From NCBI RefSeq assembly GCF_009646095.1, contig NZ_CP045725.1, positions 248,001 to 312,000 of the forward strand: 64,000 nucleotides of DNA, given 5' to 3'. The notes under the pieces were generated by a model. The model was not told the origin of the DNA and searched no databases. It was given only the letters and a program-made list of their open reading frames with translations. Source of the DNA: Raineyella fluvialis (GTDB lineage Bacteria; Actinomycetota; Actinomycetes; Propionibacteriales; Propionibacteriaceae). This document shows, piece after piece, positions 47,627-57,491 of this stretch (positions within the stretch are counted from its first letter, which is position 1; every line of letters starts with the position of its first letter). Made by a program: the position numbers and the translations under genes.

Positions 47627-48097
47627 TCAGCAGCCGAGTGTGTCTCGCAGGCGGTGCAGGAAAGGGACCTGCGACCGTACGATCCGCTCCTCGGCCTCCT
47701 CGGGGGTGAGCCAGGCGCCGCGGTCGGCCTCGGGGAACTCCTGCATCCGCCCACTGCGTGGCGGCCACTCGAGGCCGAAGGTGTTGCTCTCCCGGAAGGC
47801 GAGCGCGGGGTCGGCCTCGACCGCGTACGCCCTGATCACCTTCGCACCACTGCGGACCGTCCCGAGGTCGACCAGTTCACCGGCGGGCGCCGGCACGCCC
47901 ACCTCCTCGGTGAACTCGCGGCGCGCGACCGCCCGGAGGTCGTCCTCCTCACCGGCTTCGGCCAGGCCCTTCGCGAGTGACCAGGCCGCGGTGTCCTTGC
48001 GGGCCCAGAACGGTCCGCCCATGTGCACCAGGAAGACACGCAGACCCTCACTGTCGCGGTACCACGGCAGTAAACCGGCGCTGAGGACGGCAGGCAT
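47627..48097 (-). CDS. Nudix hydrolase family protein
   Basis: A 156-residue protein that opens with SAGLLPWYR and LVHMGGPFWARKD, as in the small NTP-pyrophosphohydrolase-like Nudix group. The Nudix box is recognisable (KGLAEAGEE then RAVARREFTEEVG) but appears to have two extra residues between the first Glu and the REF-EE part compared with the consensus GX5EX7REUXEEXGU. Substrate unknown. Its ATG shares one base with the stop of the upstream hydrolase gene (TGATG), so the two are translated together. Confidence 0.85.
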   Translation of the reverse strand: MPAVLSAGLLPWYRDSEGLRVFLVHMGGPFWARKDTAAWSLAKGLAEAGEEDDLRAVARREFTEEVGVPAPAGELVDLGTVRSGAKVIRAYAVEADPALAFRESNTFGLEWPPRSGRMQEFPEADRGAWLTPEEAEERIVRSQVPFLHRLRDTLGC

Positions 48098-48795
48098 CAG
48101 GCCCGCGTGAGCGAAGTGACGAAGTCAGCGATGATCGCGTTGAAGGCCTCCGGGTCCTCCTGGTGCGGCCGCGCACCTGCGGCGATGGCGCGAGCGGTGC
48201 CCTGCGGCAAGCGCCCGGCGAGCTGTTCGGCCACCTCCCGGGCGGCACGATCCGCCTCGGGGTAGAGGACGAGGACGGGGCAGTCGACCTGCTCGGGCGC
48301 GTCGCCGAGGTCGAGAGTGGCGAGCATGTCCATGGCCGCGAGCAGGCGGTCCTTGTCGATGTTCTGCGCGGCCAGCCGACCGCGGGGCATCAGCCGCAGG
48401 GCCGTACGCTGCCGGCGCAGCTCCCGCCCGCCCGGCGCGACGAGGGGGTTGACCAGCACGAGCCCGCGGACCAGGGCCGGGCTGTCCGCGGCGCAGCGCA
48501 GCGCGACCGTCGCACCGAGCCCCATGCCGACCATCGCGAACGACTCGACGCCGTGTTCGAGGGGGATCACGCTCAACGCGTCCGCCGCGGCCTGGAGGTC
48601 GAAGACGTCCTTGTCGATCGGCTTCATGCCCCGCAGCCAGGGGGTGAGCGGTCGCCATCCGTCGGGCAGGGCGCCGACCTGGTCCTGCCAGGTCAGTGGG
48701 GTGTCGGCCATGTCGTGGAGGAAGACGAGGATGTCCTCCGGGCGTGGCGGCACCGGGGCGTCCGGCTGGTCGAAGGGCGGCAGCGACTCTGACAT
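48097..48795 (-). CDS. Alpha/beta-hydrolase-fold protein lacking the nucleophile serine
   Basis: A 232-residue protein with the fold's landmarks: VFLHDMADTP (oxyanion strand), the nucleophile-elbow position in FAMVGMGLGATVALRCA near residue 94, LVLVNPL, CPVLVLYPEADR (acid) and ARPHQEDPEAF (His). At the elbow the usual GxSxG reads GMGLG, so Gly stands where Ser should be. Unless another residue serves, it is not an ordinary Ser hydrolase; cofactor-free dioxygenase-like or non-catalytic roles are possible. The ATG at 48795 is used. It is coupled to the Nudix gene and divergent from a small ORF 33 bases away. Confidence 0.8.
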   Translation of the reverse strand: MSESLPPFDQPDAPVPPRPEDILVFLHDMADTPLTWQDQVGALPDGWRPLTPWLRGMKPIDKDVFDLQAAADALSVIPLEHGVESFAMVGMGLGATVALRCAADSPALVRGLVLVNPLVAPGGRELRRQRTALRLMPRGRLAAQNIDKDRLLAAMDMLATLDLGDAPEQVDCPVLVLYPEADRAAREVAEQLAGRLPQGTARAIAAGARPHQEDPEAFNAIIADFVTSLTRA

Positions 48796-48828
48796 GACCC
48801 CCACTCTAAGGGCCGTACGCTGGGCGCC

Positions 48829-49110
48829 ATGGATTCAGGTGACAGCACGGCTTCCCGGGCGGGCAAGGATTCCGGGGCGGGGCTCTCCCCCGCCGACCGT
48901 ACGGCACTGGTCAGCGCCGGCACGCAGATGATCCGAAGCCTCGAGGCATGTGCCGCCGCCCTCGACCGGCTGGGCGAGGAGGCCCGCAAGCAGCACGCCG
49001 GGGGCGCGACGGTGGAGCAGATCGCGGAGGCGCTCGAGGTGAGCGTCGAGTTCGCCACGGCGCTGGTGTCGACCGACCGGCGGCCCACCGTCCGGCTCCA
49101 GCTCCCCTAG
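48829..49110 (+). CDS. Small hypothetical protein with helix-turn-helix-like segment
   Basis: A 93-residue protein of no family I recognise. After a 20-residue polar start, residues 22-60 are predicted helical (ADRTALVSAGTQMIRSLEAC) and residues 62-82 (ATVEQIAEALEVSVEFATAL) look like a helix-turn-helix or a short helical pair. No membrane segment is present. It is divergent from the alpha/beta-hydrolase-like gene, with a shared promoter region of 33 bases, and is followed by a hairpin, which supports a real gene. Codon use is G/C-rich at the third position, like its neighbours. Confidence 0.6.
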   Translation: MDSGDSTASRAGKDSGAGLSPADRTALVSAGTQMIRSLEACAAALDRLGEEARKQHAGGATVEQIAEALEVSVEFATALVSTDRRPTVRLQLP

Positions 49111-49131
49111 CCTTTCGGCAGGGAACGCGGA

Positions 49132-49157
49132 ACGGGGGCCCCCGAAGGGACCCCCGT
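49132..49157. terminator. Bidirectional hairpin between the small ORF and groEL
   Basis: ACGGGGG (49132-49138) and CCCCCGT (49151-49157) pair around a G/C-rich loop with partial inner pairing. Genes converge here. Confidence 0.65.
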
Positions 49158-49196
49158 CTCGCGCAGTTGGTGATCGCGGCGCCGCAGCGCCGACGA

Positions 49197-50801
<1,605 letters not shown>

Positions 50802-50808
50802 TCAGCAG

Positions 50809-51105
50809 TCACTTGCTGACGACCGCGAGGATGTCGCGGGCGTTGAGGAGGAGCAGTTCCTTGCCGTCGTACTTGACCTCGGTGCCGCCGTACTTCGAGT
50901 AGATGACCACGTCACCCTCGGCGACGTCCATCGGGACGCGCTGGCCCTTGTCGTCGATGCGGCCCGGGCCGATCGCGAGGACGGTGCCCTCCTGCGGCTT
51001 CTCCTTGGCGGTGTCCGGAATGACCAGACCCGACGCGGTGGTGGTTTCGGCTTCCAGCGGCTGAACGAGGACGCGGTCCTCGAGCGGCTTGATCGTGACT
51101 GCCAC
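50809..51105 (-). CDS. groES: Co-chaperonin GroES
   Basis: A 98-residue lid protein. It opens [20 protein letters not shown], followed by the mobile loop ([19 protein letters not shown]), [20 protein letters not shown] and the C-terminal [19 protein letters not shown] lies before the ATG at 51105. First gene of the groES-groEL operon, preceded by two CIRCE-like operators at 51186-51257. Confidence 0.96.
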   Translation of the reverse strand: MAVTIKPLEDRVLVQPLEAETTTASGLVIPDTAKEKPQEGTVLAIGPGRIDDKGQRVPMDVAEGDVVIYSKYGGTEVKYDGKELLLLNARDILAVVSK

Positions 51106-51185
51106 GTCAAACCCCTTTCACATGTCTCGATGTTTCAGTGTCTGTTGAGTGGCAGGGGCGTCGTCGCGGGTGCCGTCCCTGACCG

Positions 51186-51257
51186 TTGGCACACTCCCAA
51201 GGAGAGTGCTAACGAGAACGTTAGTCGGGGTTAGCACTCACGCAACCCGACTGCCAG
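51186..51257 (-). promoter_or_regulatory. Two tandem CIRCE-like HrcA operators of groES-groEL
   Basis: Site 1: TTGGCACAC (51186-51194, 7 of 9 to consensus), nine bases, then a perfect GAGTGCTAA (51204-51212). Site 2: a perfect TTAGCACTC (51231-51239), nine bases, then GACTGCCAG (51249-51257, 6 of 9). A possible minus-strand promoter lies between them: TTGCGT (51240-51245) and TAACGT (51218-51223), spacer 16, so HrcA on either site would block it. Confidence 0.8.
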
Positions 51258-51322
51258 AGAGCTCTGGTTCCTCCTGCCAGGACCCTGGGACCTGCTGCCG
51301 GCCCGGCTCCTAGCATGGATGG

Positions 51323-52015
51323 ATGGAGCAGGGGTCCATTGATGCGTTCGACAGCCTCGCGTCCGACTACGACGCGTGGTACGACCGGCACACGCCCGAG
51401 TTCGCCGCCGAACTACGCGCCGTGCAGGCGATGTTGGACGCCCCGGACGGGAGTTCGCAGCCCCGCGCCGCAGACCGACTCGAGATCGGTGTCGGCACGG
51501 GTCGGTTCGCGGCGGCGCTGGGCATCCGGTTCGGCCTCGAGCCGGCCCCGCGGATGGCCGCGTACGCCCGGGACCGCGGGATCGCCACGGTGATCGGGGT
51601 GGCGGAGGAGCTGCCCTTTGCCGACAGCGCCTTCGCCGTCACCGCGTTCATCACCTCGCTCTGCTTCGTCGCCGACCCGTTGCGGGCGCTGCGGGAGGCC
51701 CATCGGGTGACGCGCGCCGAAGGATCGATCGTGGTGGCGTACCTGGAACCTGAGAGCGAGGCCGGGAGGCGGCTGCTCGACGAGAAGGCGGACAGTCCCT
51801 ACTACTCCACCGCCACCCTCCTGTCGGGGCGGGAGGTCGAGCGCTTGCTCTCCTCGGCGGGCTTCGTGGTCGAGGATGCCTGTCACCTGGAGGCGGTCGC
51901 GGCAGGTGGTGCCGAACGACCCGAACCGCACCCGGGGCGGACGGGTGGCCTGTTCTGTGTGATCCGGGCGCGGCGGTCGTCGACGGCCCAGGACGGTGGG
52001 AGCATGGCGCCATGA
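51323..52015 (+). CDS. SAM-dependent methyltransferase (class I)
   Basis: A 230-residue protein with a Rossmann methyltransferase core. FDSLASDYDAWYDRH is near the N-terminus, motif I LEIGVGTGRFAAALG is near residue 54, GVAEELPFADSAFA is the motif II/III region, and an LREAHRVTRAEGSIVVAYLEP segment follows. This is the ubiE/methyltransferase-11 type; the substrate is unknown. It overlaps the next gene by four bases (ATGA), so it is cotranslated with the TM2 protein. It is divergent from groES; its promoter must share the CIRCE region, which might put it under partial heat-shock influence. Confidence 0.87.
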   Translation: MEQGSIDAFDSLASDYDAWYDRHTPEFAAELRAVQAMLDAPDGSSQPRAADRLEIGVGTGRFAAALGIRFGLEPAPRMAAYARDRGIATVIGVAEELPFADSAFAVTAFITSLCFVADPLRALREAHRVTRAEGSIVVAYLEPESEAGRRLLDEKADSPYYSTATLLSGREVERLLSSAGFVVEDACHLEAVAAGGAERPEPHPGRTGGLFCVIRARRSSTAQDGGSMAP

Positions 52016-52745
52016 CCACACCGGAGACAGGGCCGGAGCAGCGCCCCGACGAGGTGCCCCAACCTGCGCGGCCTGCCTCGCCGGGGACCCCCCAACCCGA
52101 GGCGCCGTGGTACTCGTCCACCCCGCGCCGCGCGCCCGAGGGACCTGCGTCGTCCTCCACGCCTGGGCGACCGGCACCCGGGCCGCTCTTTCGGCCGGCG
52201 GTGCCTGACGCGCCTGAGGACTCTGCGGTGGCGGACCAGCCGACGTACGACTCCTTCTACCGGGACGTCTACGGGGAGCCGGTCCCCCTCGACCGCCCGA
52301 CGCCCCCGGCCTCCCCGGTCCAACCGCCGGGCCCATGGTCCGCCTCGGGACCGCGCCCCTATCCGACCCCAGGCTCCTATCCAGCCCCACGCTCGTATCC
52401 GGCCCCGGCTCCTCTCCGGCCGCGCCGGGCTACCCCACAACAACGCCTGGCTACCCCACGACCGGTCCGGGCTACCAGGGCACCGGCTACCCCTATCCCA
52501 CGAGCGGAATGGGCTACCCCGTGCCCACCTCGCCCCCGCGGGATCTCGGGCTCGCGATGCTGCTCACCGCCGTGGGCTTCTTCGGCGTCGCCGGACTGCA
52601 GTACTTCTACATCGGCAAGATCGGGAAGGGCGTCGCGTACCTCCTGACCGCCGGCTGGGTCGGTATCGGGACCATCGTCAGCCTCTTCACCATCGGCGAC
52701 GAAGTGGCCCGTACGAACGACGAGCGCCGGCGGGGTCTGCGCTGA
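52012..52745 (+). pseudogene. Pro-rich TM2-domain membrane protein, one apparent frameshift
   Basis: The N-terminal half is Pro/Ser/Thr-rich (PTYDSFYRDVYGEP is one conserved-looking island) with GSYPAPRSYPAP repeats. The frame is lost at a run of four C (52403-52406). Restoring one base continues the repeats as PGYPTTTPGYPTTGPGY. It then enters a TM2 domain: LAMLLTAVGFFGVAGLQYFY, GKIGKGVAYLLTAGWVGIGT and IVSLFTIGDEV. The corrected length is 244 residues. TM2 proteins are two-helix membrane proteins of unknown function. The start overlaps the methyltransferase stop. The break is probably a sequence error. Confidence 0.82.
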
Positions 52746-52770
52746 CGCGCGGAAGGAGGATGCTGGTCGC

Positions 52771-53540
52771 GTGCATTTCGTCGGAATCGACCTCGCCTGG
52801 GGCGAGCGCGCCCGTACCGGTCTCGCCGTCCTCGATGACGCCGGCACGCTGATCCACCTGTCGGCCGCCACTACGGACGACACCATCGCCGCCGCGCTGG
52901 CACCCTTCCTCGATGACGAGTGCCTGGTGGCCATCGACGCCCCCCTCATCGTCACGAACGCCACCGGGAACCGGCCGTGCGAGGCCGCGCTCAACCGGGA
53001 CTTCGCCCGCTTCGAGGCCGGCGCGCACCCCTCGAACACCTCCCGTCCGGAGATGCGCGACACGCCTCGGGGGCCCGGCTGGCGGCCCGCTTCGACCTGG
53101 ATATGGATCCCGAGTCGATCCGTACCCGCCGAGCCATCGAGGTCTACCCCCACCCGGCGCTCGTCGCCCTCTTCCGCCTCGGCCGCACCCTGAAGTACAA
53201 GCAGCGGCAGAACCGGCCCTTCGAGTCGATGCGCGACGAGATGCTGCGCCTGATCGGCCTGTTGGAAGGGCTGGCCGGTGCCGAACTACCCCTGCGCCTG
53301 GACTCCTCCCCGGAGTGGCACTCGCTCGTGACCGGGGTGCGGGAGGCCCGGCGGAAGAGCGAACTGCGCACCCTCGAGGACCGCATCGACGCCGTCGTCT
53401 GCGCGTACGTCGCCCTCCACACCCACCGGCACCCGGAACGTACGACCGTCTACGGGGACGCGGCGATGGGCTTCATCGTCACGCCCACCCTTCCGCCCGA
53501 CCTCGTCCCCGAGCCACCCTCCCCGATCCCCGCCGTCCCT
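52771..53540 (+). pseudogene. DUF429 family protein (predicted RNase-H-fold nuclease), one apparent frameshift
   Basis: It begins at the GTG at 52771, 11 bases after GGAAGGAGG. Residues 1-12 (HFVGIDLAWGER) give the opening acidic strand of DUF429, followed by LVAIDAPLIV and NRPCEAALNRDF. The frame breaks at 53069-53073 (run of five G). One added base restores DTPRGARLAARFDLD, IEVYPHPALVALF, RIDAVVCAYVALHTH and GDAAMGFIVTPT, the family's C-terminal blocks. DUF429 (COG2410) is predicted to be a nuclease-like fold; no function is established. No stop separates it from the alarmone-synthetase domain that follows, so in this sequence the two form one open frame of about 594 residues. A ninth lost base near 53520-53538 would instead end DUF429 at the TGA at 53540. 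Confidence 0.78.
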
Positions 53541-53561
53541 GACGCCACCGCCGCCCTGCTG

Positions 53562-54554
53562 GTGCGCGGCGCCGTCCGGGAGTACGCCGAGATCCAGCCG
53601 TACGCGGCGGAGGCGGCCCGTCGCCTGACCGCCTGGCTGACCACCACGCTCGACGACGCGGGCGTCAACTACCTCGACATCACCGGGCGAGGCAAGGGCA
53701 CCGCGTCCTTCGCCGCCAAGGCGAACAAGTCCGTCGACGGCCACCCCGTCCATCCCGACCCGTTGGCCGACATCACCGACCAGATCGGGACCCGGGTCAT
53801 CACCTACGTCCGCAGCGACGTCGCCGTGGTGGCCGACCTTTTGACCGACCAACTGACCGTGCTCGACGATCGCGACATGGGGCAGCTGACCGCCAGCGAG
53901 GGCCGCTTCGGTTACGTCAGCCGCCACCTGGAGGTCGCCCTCGACCCGATCTGGCTCGGTGACCTGCCCGTCGAGACCTTCCGCGTGCCGAGCGCGCAGG
54001 TGCAGATCCGTACGGTCCTCCAGCATGCCTGGGCCGAGTTCGAGCACGACATCCGCTACAAGGGGTCGGTGCCGGAGGAGCTCGCCCCCGACCTGAACCG
54101 CCGGTTCACCCTGGCGGCCGGCCTGCTGGAGCTCGCGGACCGGGAGTTCGAGGTGATCCGTGAACGGTTGCGCGAGCGGATACCCCCCCGCGACCTCGAC
54201 GCGGACCCCAACGATCCACGGATCCGGGCCGAGGAGCTGACGACGTTCCTGGCCGGGCAGTTCCCCGACTCCGGCTGGTCGCGCACGGACCACTACACCT
54301 GGATCTCCGGGGTGCTGCTCGAGTTGGGGATCGATTCGCTGCACAAGCTGGCCGGCCTGCTCTCGTCGGTCGATTCCGCGGCGATCACCGACCGGATGGG
54401 CTATCGCCACCCGCCGGGCGCCGTCCGACGGCTCGACGACGCCCTGCTCGCCGTCTTCGGGACCGCGTACATCGCGTTGCCGAGCAACGCCCATCGGGTC
54501 GCGCTGCTGAACACCCGGCTCGACCGGTTGCGCGGCGGCACCGTCCAGGCCTGA
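53562..54554 (+). CDS. RelA/SpoT-type (p)ppGpp synthetase-domain protein
   Basis: This is an alarmone-synthetase fold without a hydrolase or TGS/ACT domain. ITGRGKGTASFAAKA (ATP-binding Arg/Lys), LADITDQIGTRVITYV (Mg-binding Asp and Arg), GYVSRHLEVAL (G-loop Tyr and His) and VQIRTVLQHAWAEFEHDIRYKG follow in the right order. The position normally held by catalytic Glu (E-V/I-Q-I-R-T) is Gln here (AQVQIRT). A C-terminal region of about 170 residues (to TVQA) has no family I recognise. If separate, it may start at the GTG at 53562 (330 residues, typical of stand-alone synthetases). The frame is also open back through DUF429 to about 53073, so a fusion is possible. Whether it makes alarmones or is an inactive or altered member is open. 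Confidence 0.8.
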   Translation: MRGAVREYAEIQPYAAEAARRLTAWLTTTLDDAGVNYLDITGRGKGTASFAAKANKSVDGHPVHPDPLADITDQIGTRVITYVRSDVAVVADLLTDQLTVLDDRDMGQLTASEGRFGYVSRHLEVALDPIWLGDLPVETFRVPSAQVQIRTVLQHAWAEFEHDIRYKGSVPEELAPDLNRRFTLAAGLLELADREFEVIRERLRERIPPRDLDADPNDPRIRAEELTTFLAGQFPDSGWSRTDHYTWISGVLLELGIDSLHKLAGLLSSVDSAAITDRMGYRHPPGAVRRLDDALLAVFGTAYIALPSNAHRVALLNTRLDRLRGGTVQA

Positions 54555-54608
54555 GCCACGGGGTCGGCCGGTCGCCCGGGAGTGCGGTCTGCAGGGGCGA
54601 ACTGGGTA

Positions 54609-56030
54609 TCAGGCGCCGACGATGGCCTGGCCGCAGACCCTGATCACCTGGCCGTTCACCCCGCTGGTGGCCGGGTCGGCCAGATAGACGATCGTCTCCG
54701 CCACGTCGATCGGCCGGCCGCCCTGGTGGAGGCTGTTCATCCGGCGGAACATCTCCTTCTGCACGAACGGGATGGCCGCAGTCATGTCCGTCTCGATGAA
54801 GCCCGGGGCGACGGCATTGACCGTGAGCGGACGGTCCGCGTACGCCTCCCGCAGCGCCAGGACGATGCCGATCACCCCGGCCTTGCTGGTGGCGTAGTTG
54901 GTCTGCCCACGGTTGCCGGCGATGCCGCTCGTCGAGGCGCTGGCGACGATGTGGACGTCCTCGGCGTAGCCGCCGGGCAGGGTGGGATCGAGCAGGACGG
55001 CGTTCAGCCGGAGCTGAGCGGCCAGGTTCACGTCGAGCACCTGCGCCCAGCGCTTCTCGTCCATGTTGGCCAGCATCCGGTCACGGGTGATCCCGGCGTT
55101 GTGCGCGATCGCCTGGATCCGGGCGTCCTCCCCGTAGCGTTCGGCGACATGCTCGGCGATCCGATGCCCCGCGTCGGGCGCGGTGATGTCGAGCTGGAGC
55201 GCGGTGCCCTGCACCTCGTTGGCGACCGCACCGAGCGCCTCACCGGAGCGGGGGACGTCGACGGCGACGACCGTCGCCCCGACCCGGTGGAAGGTCCGAG
55301 CGATCTCGGCGCCGATACCGCGGGCGGCGCCGGTGACGACGACGATCCGGCGGCTCTCGGGCCGCTCCGCGGCCGAACGGCGCCGGCCGACCAGCCACGC
55401 CTGGCCCGAGACGTACGCCGACCTGCCCGACAGCAGGAAGTCGAGGGTGGAGGCGAGGTCATCCGCTCCGGCATCGGCTGCGAGCCGGACGAGATTGGCG
55501 GTGGCACCGCCCCGCACCTCCTTGCCCAGGGAGCGCACCAGCCCGTCGAGGCCGCGGGCGACCGCCTTCGCCTCGAACCCCTCGACCTCCTCGACCACCG
55601 GACCCACCAGGATCACCCGGCCGCACGCCTCCAACCCCCGCACCGCCGGGCGGAGCACCGCCCGGACGCTCTCGAGCACGGCGACGCTGCGCACCCCGGT
55701 CAGGTCCAGCACGACCCCGCCCAACGGGGCGTCGTACGCCGGGGGCTGGGGTCCATGGTCGGGGTCGGCGGTGCGCGTCGCCGGCTCATCGTGCAGGGGC
55801 CGGATCGTCGACACCCCGAGCCGCACCAGGGCGGCCAGCACCGGAGCATCCTCGCGGGCCGCCTCCCCCAGGGCGTCGTACGCCACCGGGCCCGTCGGCA
55901 ACCCCGACCCGCGGCGCAGTCGTGGCCCCTCGGGCAAACCCAACTGCTTCGCCAGCGAACGGCCGAACGGCGAGGAGAGCAGGCCCTCGAGCAGGGCATC
56001 GGGTGAGAGCGGATTGGCCGGTCGGGACAT
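54609..56030 (-). CDS. fabG4: 3-oxoacyl-ACP/CoA reductase, FabG4-like two-domain SDR
   Basis: A 473-residue high-molecular-weight FabG. The N-terminal 220 residues are a flavodoxin-like non-catalytic domain (VLDLTGVRSVAVLESV). The C-terminal SDR domain has VVTGAARGIGAEIART (cofactor loop), HNAGITRD, the catalytic Ser in ASASTSGIAG and Tyr/Lys in TNYATSKAGV, then NAVAPGFIETDMT. This matches FabG4 of M. tuberculosis (Rv0242c), an NADH-dependent beta-ketoacyl-CoA reductase. The neighbouring thiolase and acyl-CoA oxidase/dehydrogenase genes parallel fadA2 and fadE5 beside it there. The ATG at 56030 overlaps the thiolase stop (TGATG), so the two are cotranslated. Confidence 0.9.
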   Translation of the reverse strand: MSRPANPLSPDALLEGLLSSPFGRSLAKQLGLPEGPRLRRGSGLPTGPVAYDALGEAAREDAPVLAALVRLGVSTIRPLHDEPATRTADPDHGPQPPAYDAPLGGVVLDLTGVRSVAVLESVRAVLRPAVRGLEACGRVILVGPVVEEVEGFEAKAVARGLDGLVRSLGKEVRGGATANLVRLAADAGADDLASTLDFLLSGRSAYVSGQAWLVGRRRSAAERPESRRIVVVTGAARGIGAEIARTFHRVGATVVAVDVPRSGEALGAVANEVQGTALQLDITAPDAGHRIAEHVAERYGEDARIQAIAHNAGITRDRMLANMDEKRWAQVLDVNLAAQLRLNAVLLDPTLPGGYAEDVHIVASASTSGIAGNRGQTNYATSKAGVIGIVLALREAYADRPLTVNAVAPGFIETDMTAAIPFVQKEMFRRMNSLHQGGRPIDVAETIVYLADPATSGVNGQVIRVCGQAIVGA

Positions 56031-57346
56031 CACATCGCCTCCAGGATCGCGGCGACGCCCTGGCCGCCGGCGGCACAGATCGAAATGAGCCCACGGGCAC
56101 CTGGACCGCGAGCTGCCAACAATTTGGCCAGGGTCGCGACGATCCGCCCGCCGGTGGCGGCGAACGGATGCCCGGCCGCGAGCGAGGACCCGGTCACGTT
56201 GAGCTTCTCCGGGTCGATGGTGCCGAAGGCGCCCGGCAGACCCAGGGTGCGGCGGCAGTAGTCGTCATCGGCCCAGGCGGCCAGCGTGACGAGCACCGTG
56301 GCGGCGAAGGCCTCGTGGATCTCGTACAGGTCGAAGTCCTGCAGGGCCATCCCCTGGCGGGCCAGCAGCCGGGGCACGGCGTGCACCGGGGCCATCAGTA
56401 GGCCTTCCTTGCCGGATGCGTAGTCCACCGACGCGACCTCGGCGTCGACGATCCTGGCGAGCACGGGCAGCCGCCGCTCGCGGGCCCACTGTTCCTCGGC
56501 GAGCAGCACCACGGCGGCGCCGTCGTTGAGCGGGGACGAGTTGCCGGCGGTCATCGTCGCCCCGGGACCGCCGAACACCGTTGGGAGCGCCGCCAGCTTC
56601 TCGAGTGAGGTGTCGGGACGCAGCGATTCGTCGCGCGTGACGCCCCGGCGCGGGGTGACGAGGTCGTCGAAGAAGCCCGACTCCCACGCCGCGGCGAGCT
56701 TGCGGTGGCTGCCGAGGGCGTACTCGTCCTGGGCGGCGCGGCTGATGCCCCACTTCGCCGTTGTCACCGCCTGGCTCTCGCCCATCGACAGCCCCGTCCG
56801 CGGCTCGGCGATCAGCGGCGGGATCGGCGCCAGATCGTTGAGGCGCAGGTCGGCGAGCGCGGCCAGCTTGGCCTGCGGCGACTTCGCGCTGTTGAACCGC
56901 AGCAGCGCCCGCTGCAGGCGAGGGCTCACCTCCAACGGCGTGTCGCTGATGCTGTCCGCACCGCCGGCGATGCCGCTGTCGATCTGGCCCAGCCGGATCT
57001 TGTTGCTGATGTAGATGGTCGCCTCGAGGCCCGTCCCGCAGGCCTGCTGCAGGTCGACAGCCGGGGTGTCGGGCGCAAGCGCGGAACTGAGCACGGCTTC
57101 GCGGGTCAGATTGAGCAGGGTGCCGTGCTTGAGCACGGCACCCGCGGCGACCTCGCCGAGACGTTGCCCGGCCAGTCCGAAGCGGGCGACCAGTCCGTCG
57201 AGGGCTGCCGTGAGCAGGTCCTGGGTGGAGTCGGCGGCGTACGATCCCCGGGCCTTGGCGAAGGGCATCCGGTTCCCGCCCACCACCACCGCCGTGCGTT
57301 CTCGAGCTCCGGTGCTCTGCGTCGACTCAGCGTGCTCGGACGACAT
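56030..57346 (-). CDS. fadA2: Acetyl-CoA acetyltransferase / 3-ketoacyl-CoA thiolase, FadA2-like
   Basis: A 438-residue thiolase. It has VVVGGNRMPFAKARGSY at the N-terminus, the acyl-accepting Cys in DLQQACGTGLEA, EIHEAFAATVL, the catalytic His in GSSLAAGHPFAATGGR, and the second Cys in SICAAGGQG. The ATG at 57346 has GGGGGAGG upstream; the frame continues further to 57640, but without thiolase-like sequence and overlapping the divergent gene. It is cotranscribed with the FabG4-like gene and divergent from the acyl-CoA oxidase gene across 145 bases. Together they can shorten or build acyl-CoA chains. Confidence 0.93.
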   Translation of the reverse strand: MSSEHAESTQSTGARERTAVVVGGNRMPFAKARGSYAADSTQDLLTAALDGLVARFGLAGQRLGEVAAGAVLKHGTLLNLTREAVLSSALAPDTPAVDLQQACGTGLEATIYISNKIRLGQIDSGIAGGADSISDTPLEVSPRLQRALLRFNSAKSPQAKLAALADLRLNDLAPIPPLIAEPRTGLSMGESQAVTTAKWGISRAAQDEYALGSHRKLAAAWESGFFDDLVTPRRGVTRDESLRPDTSLEKLAALPTVFGGPGATMTAGNSSPLNDGAAVVLLAEEQWARERRLPVLARIVDAEVASVDYASGKEGLLMAPVHAVPRLLARQGMALQDFDLYEIHEAFAATVLVTLAAWADDDYCRRTLGLPGAFGTIDPEKLNVTGSSLAAGHPFAATGGRIVATLAKLLAARGPGARGLISICAAGGQGVAAILEAM

Positions 57347-57491
57347 TGTCGGGACCTCCCCCGGGAGACCTGTGCCCAGCCTGGTCGGCGTGACACCACT
57401 CACATAGTCTAGGGGGTAGCCATCGTCGCGGGGCGGGTTCCGGCGCAGGTCCGAACCGCACCCGCGTGGACGGAACGTCCAGGGAGCCGAC

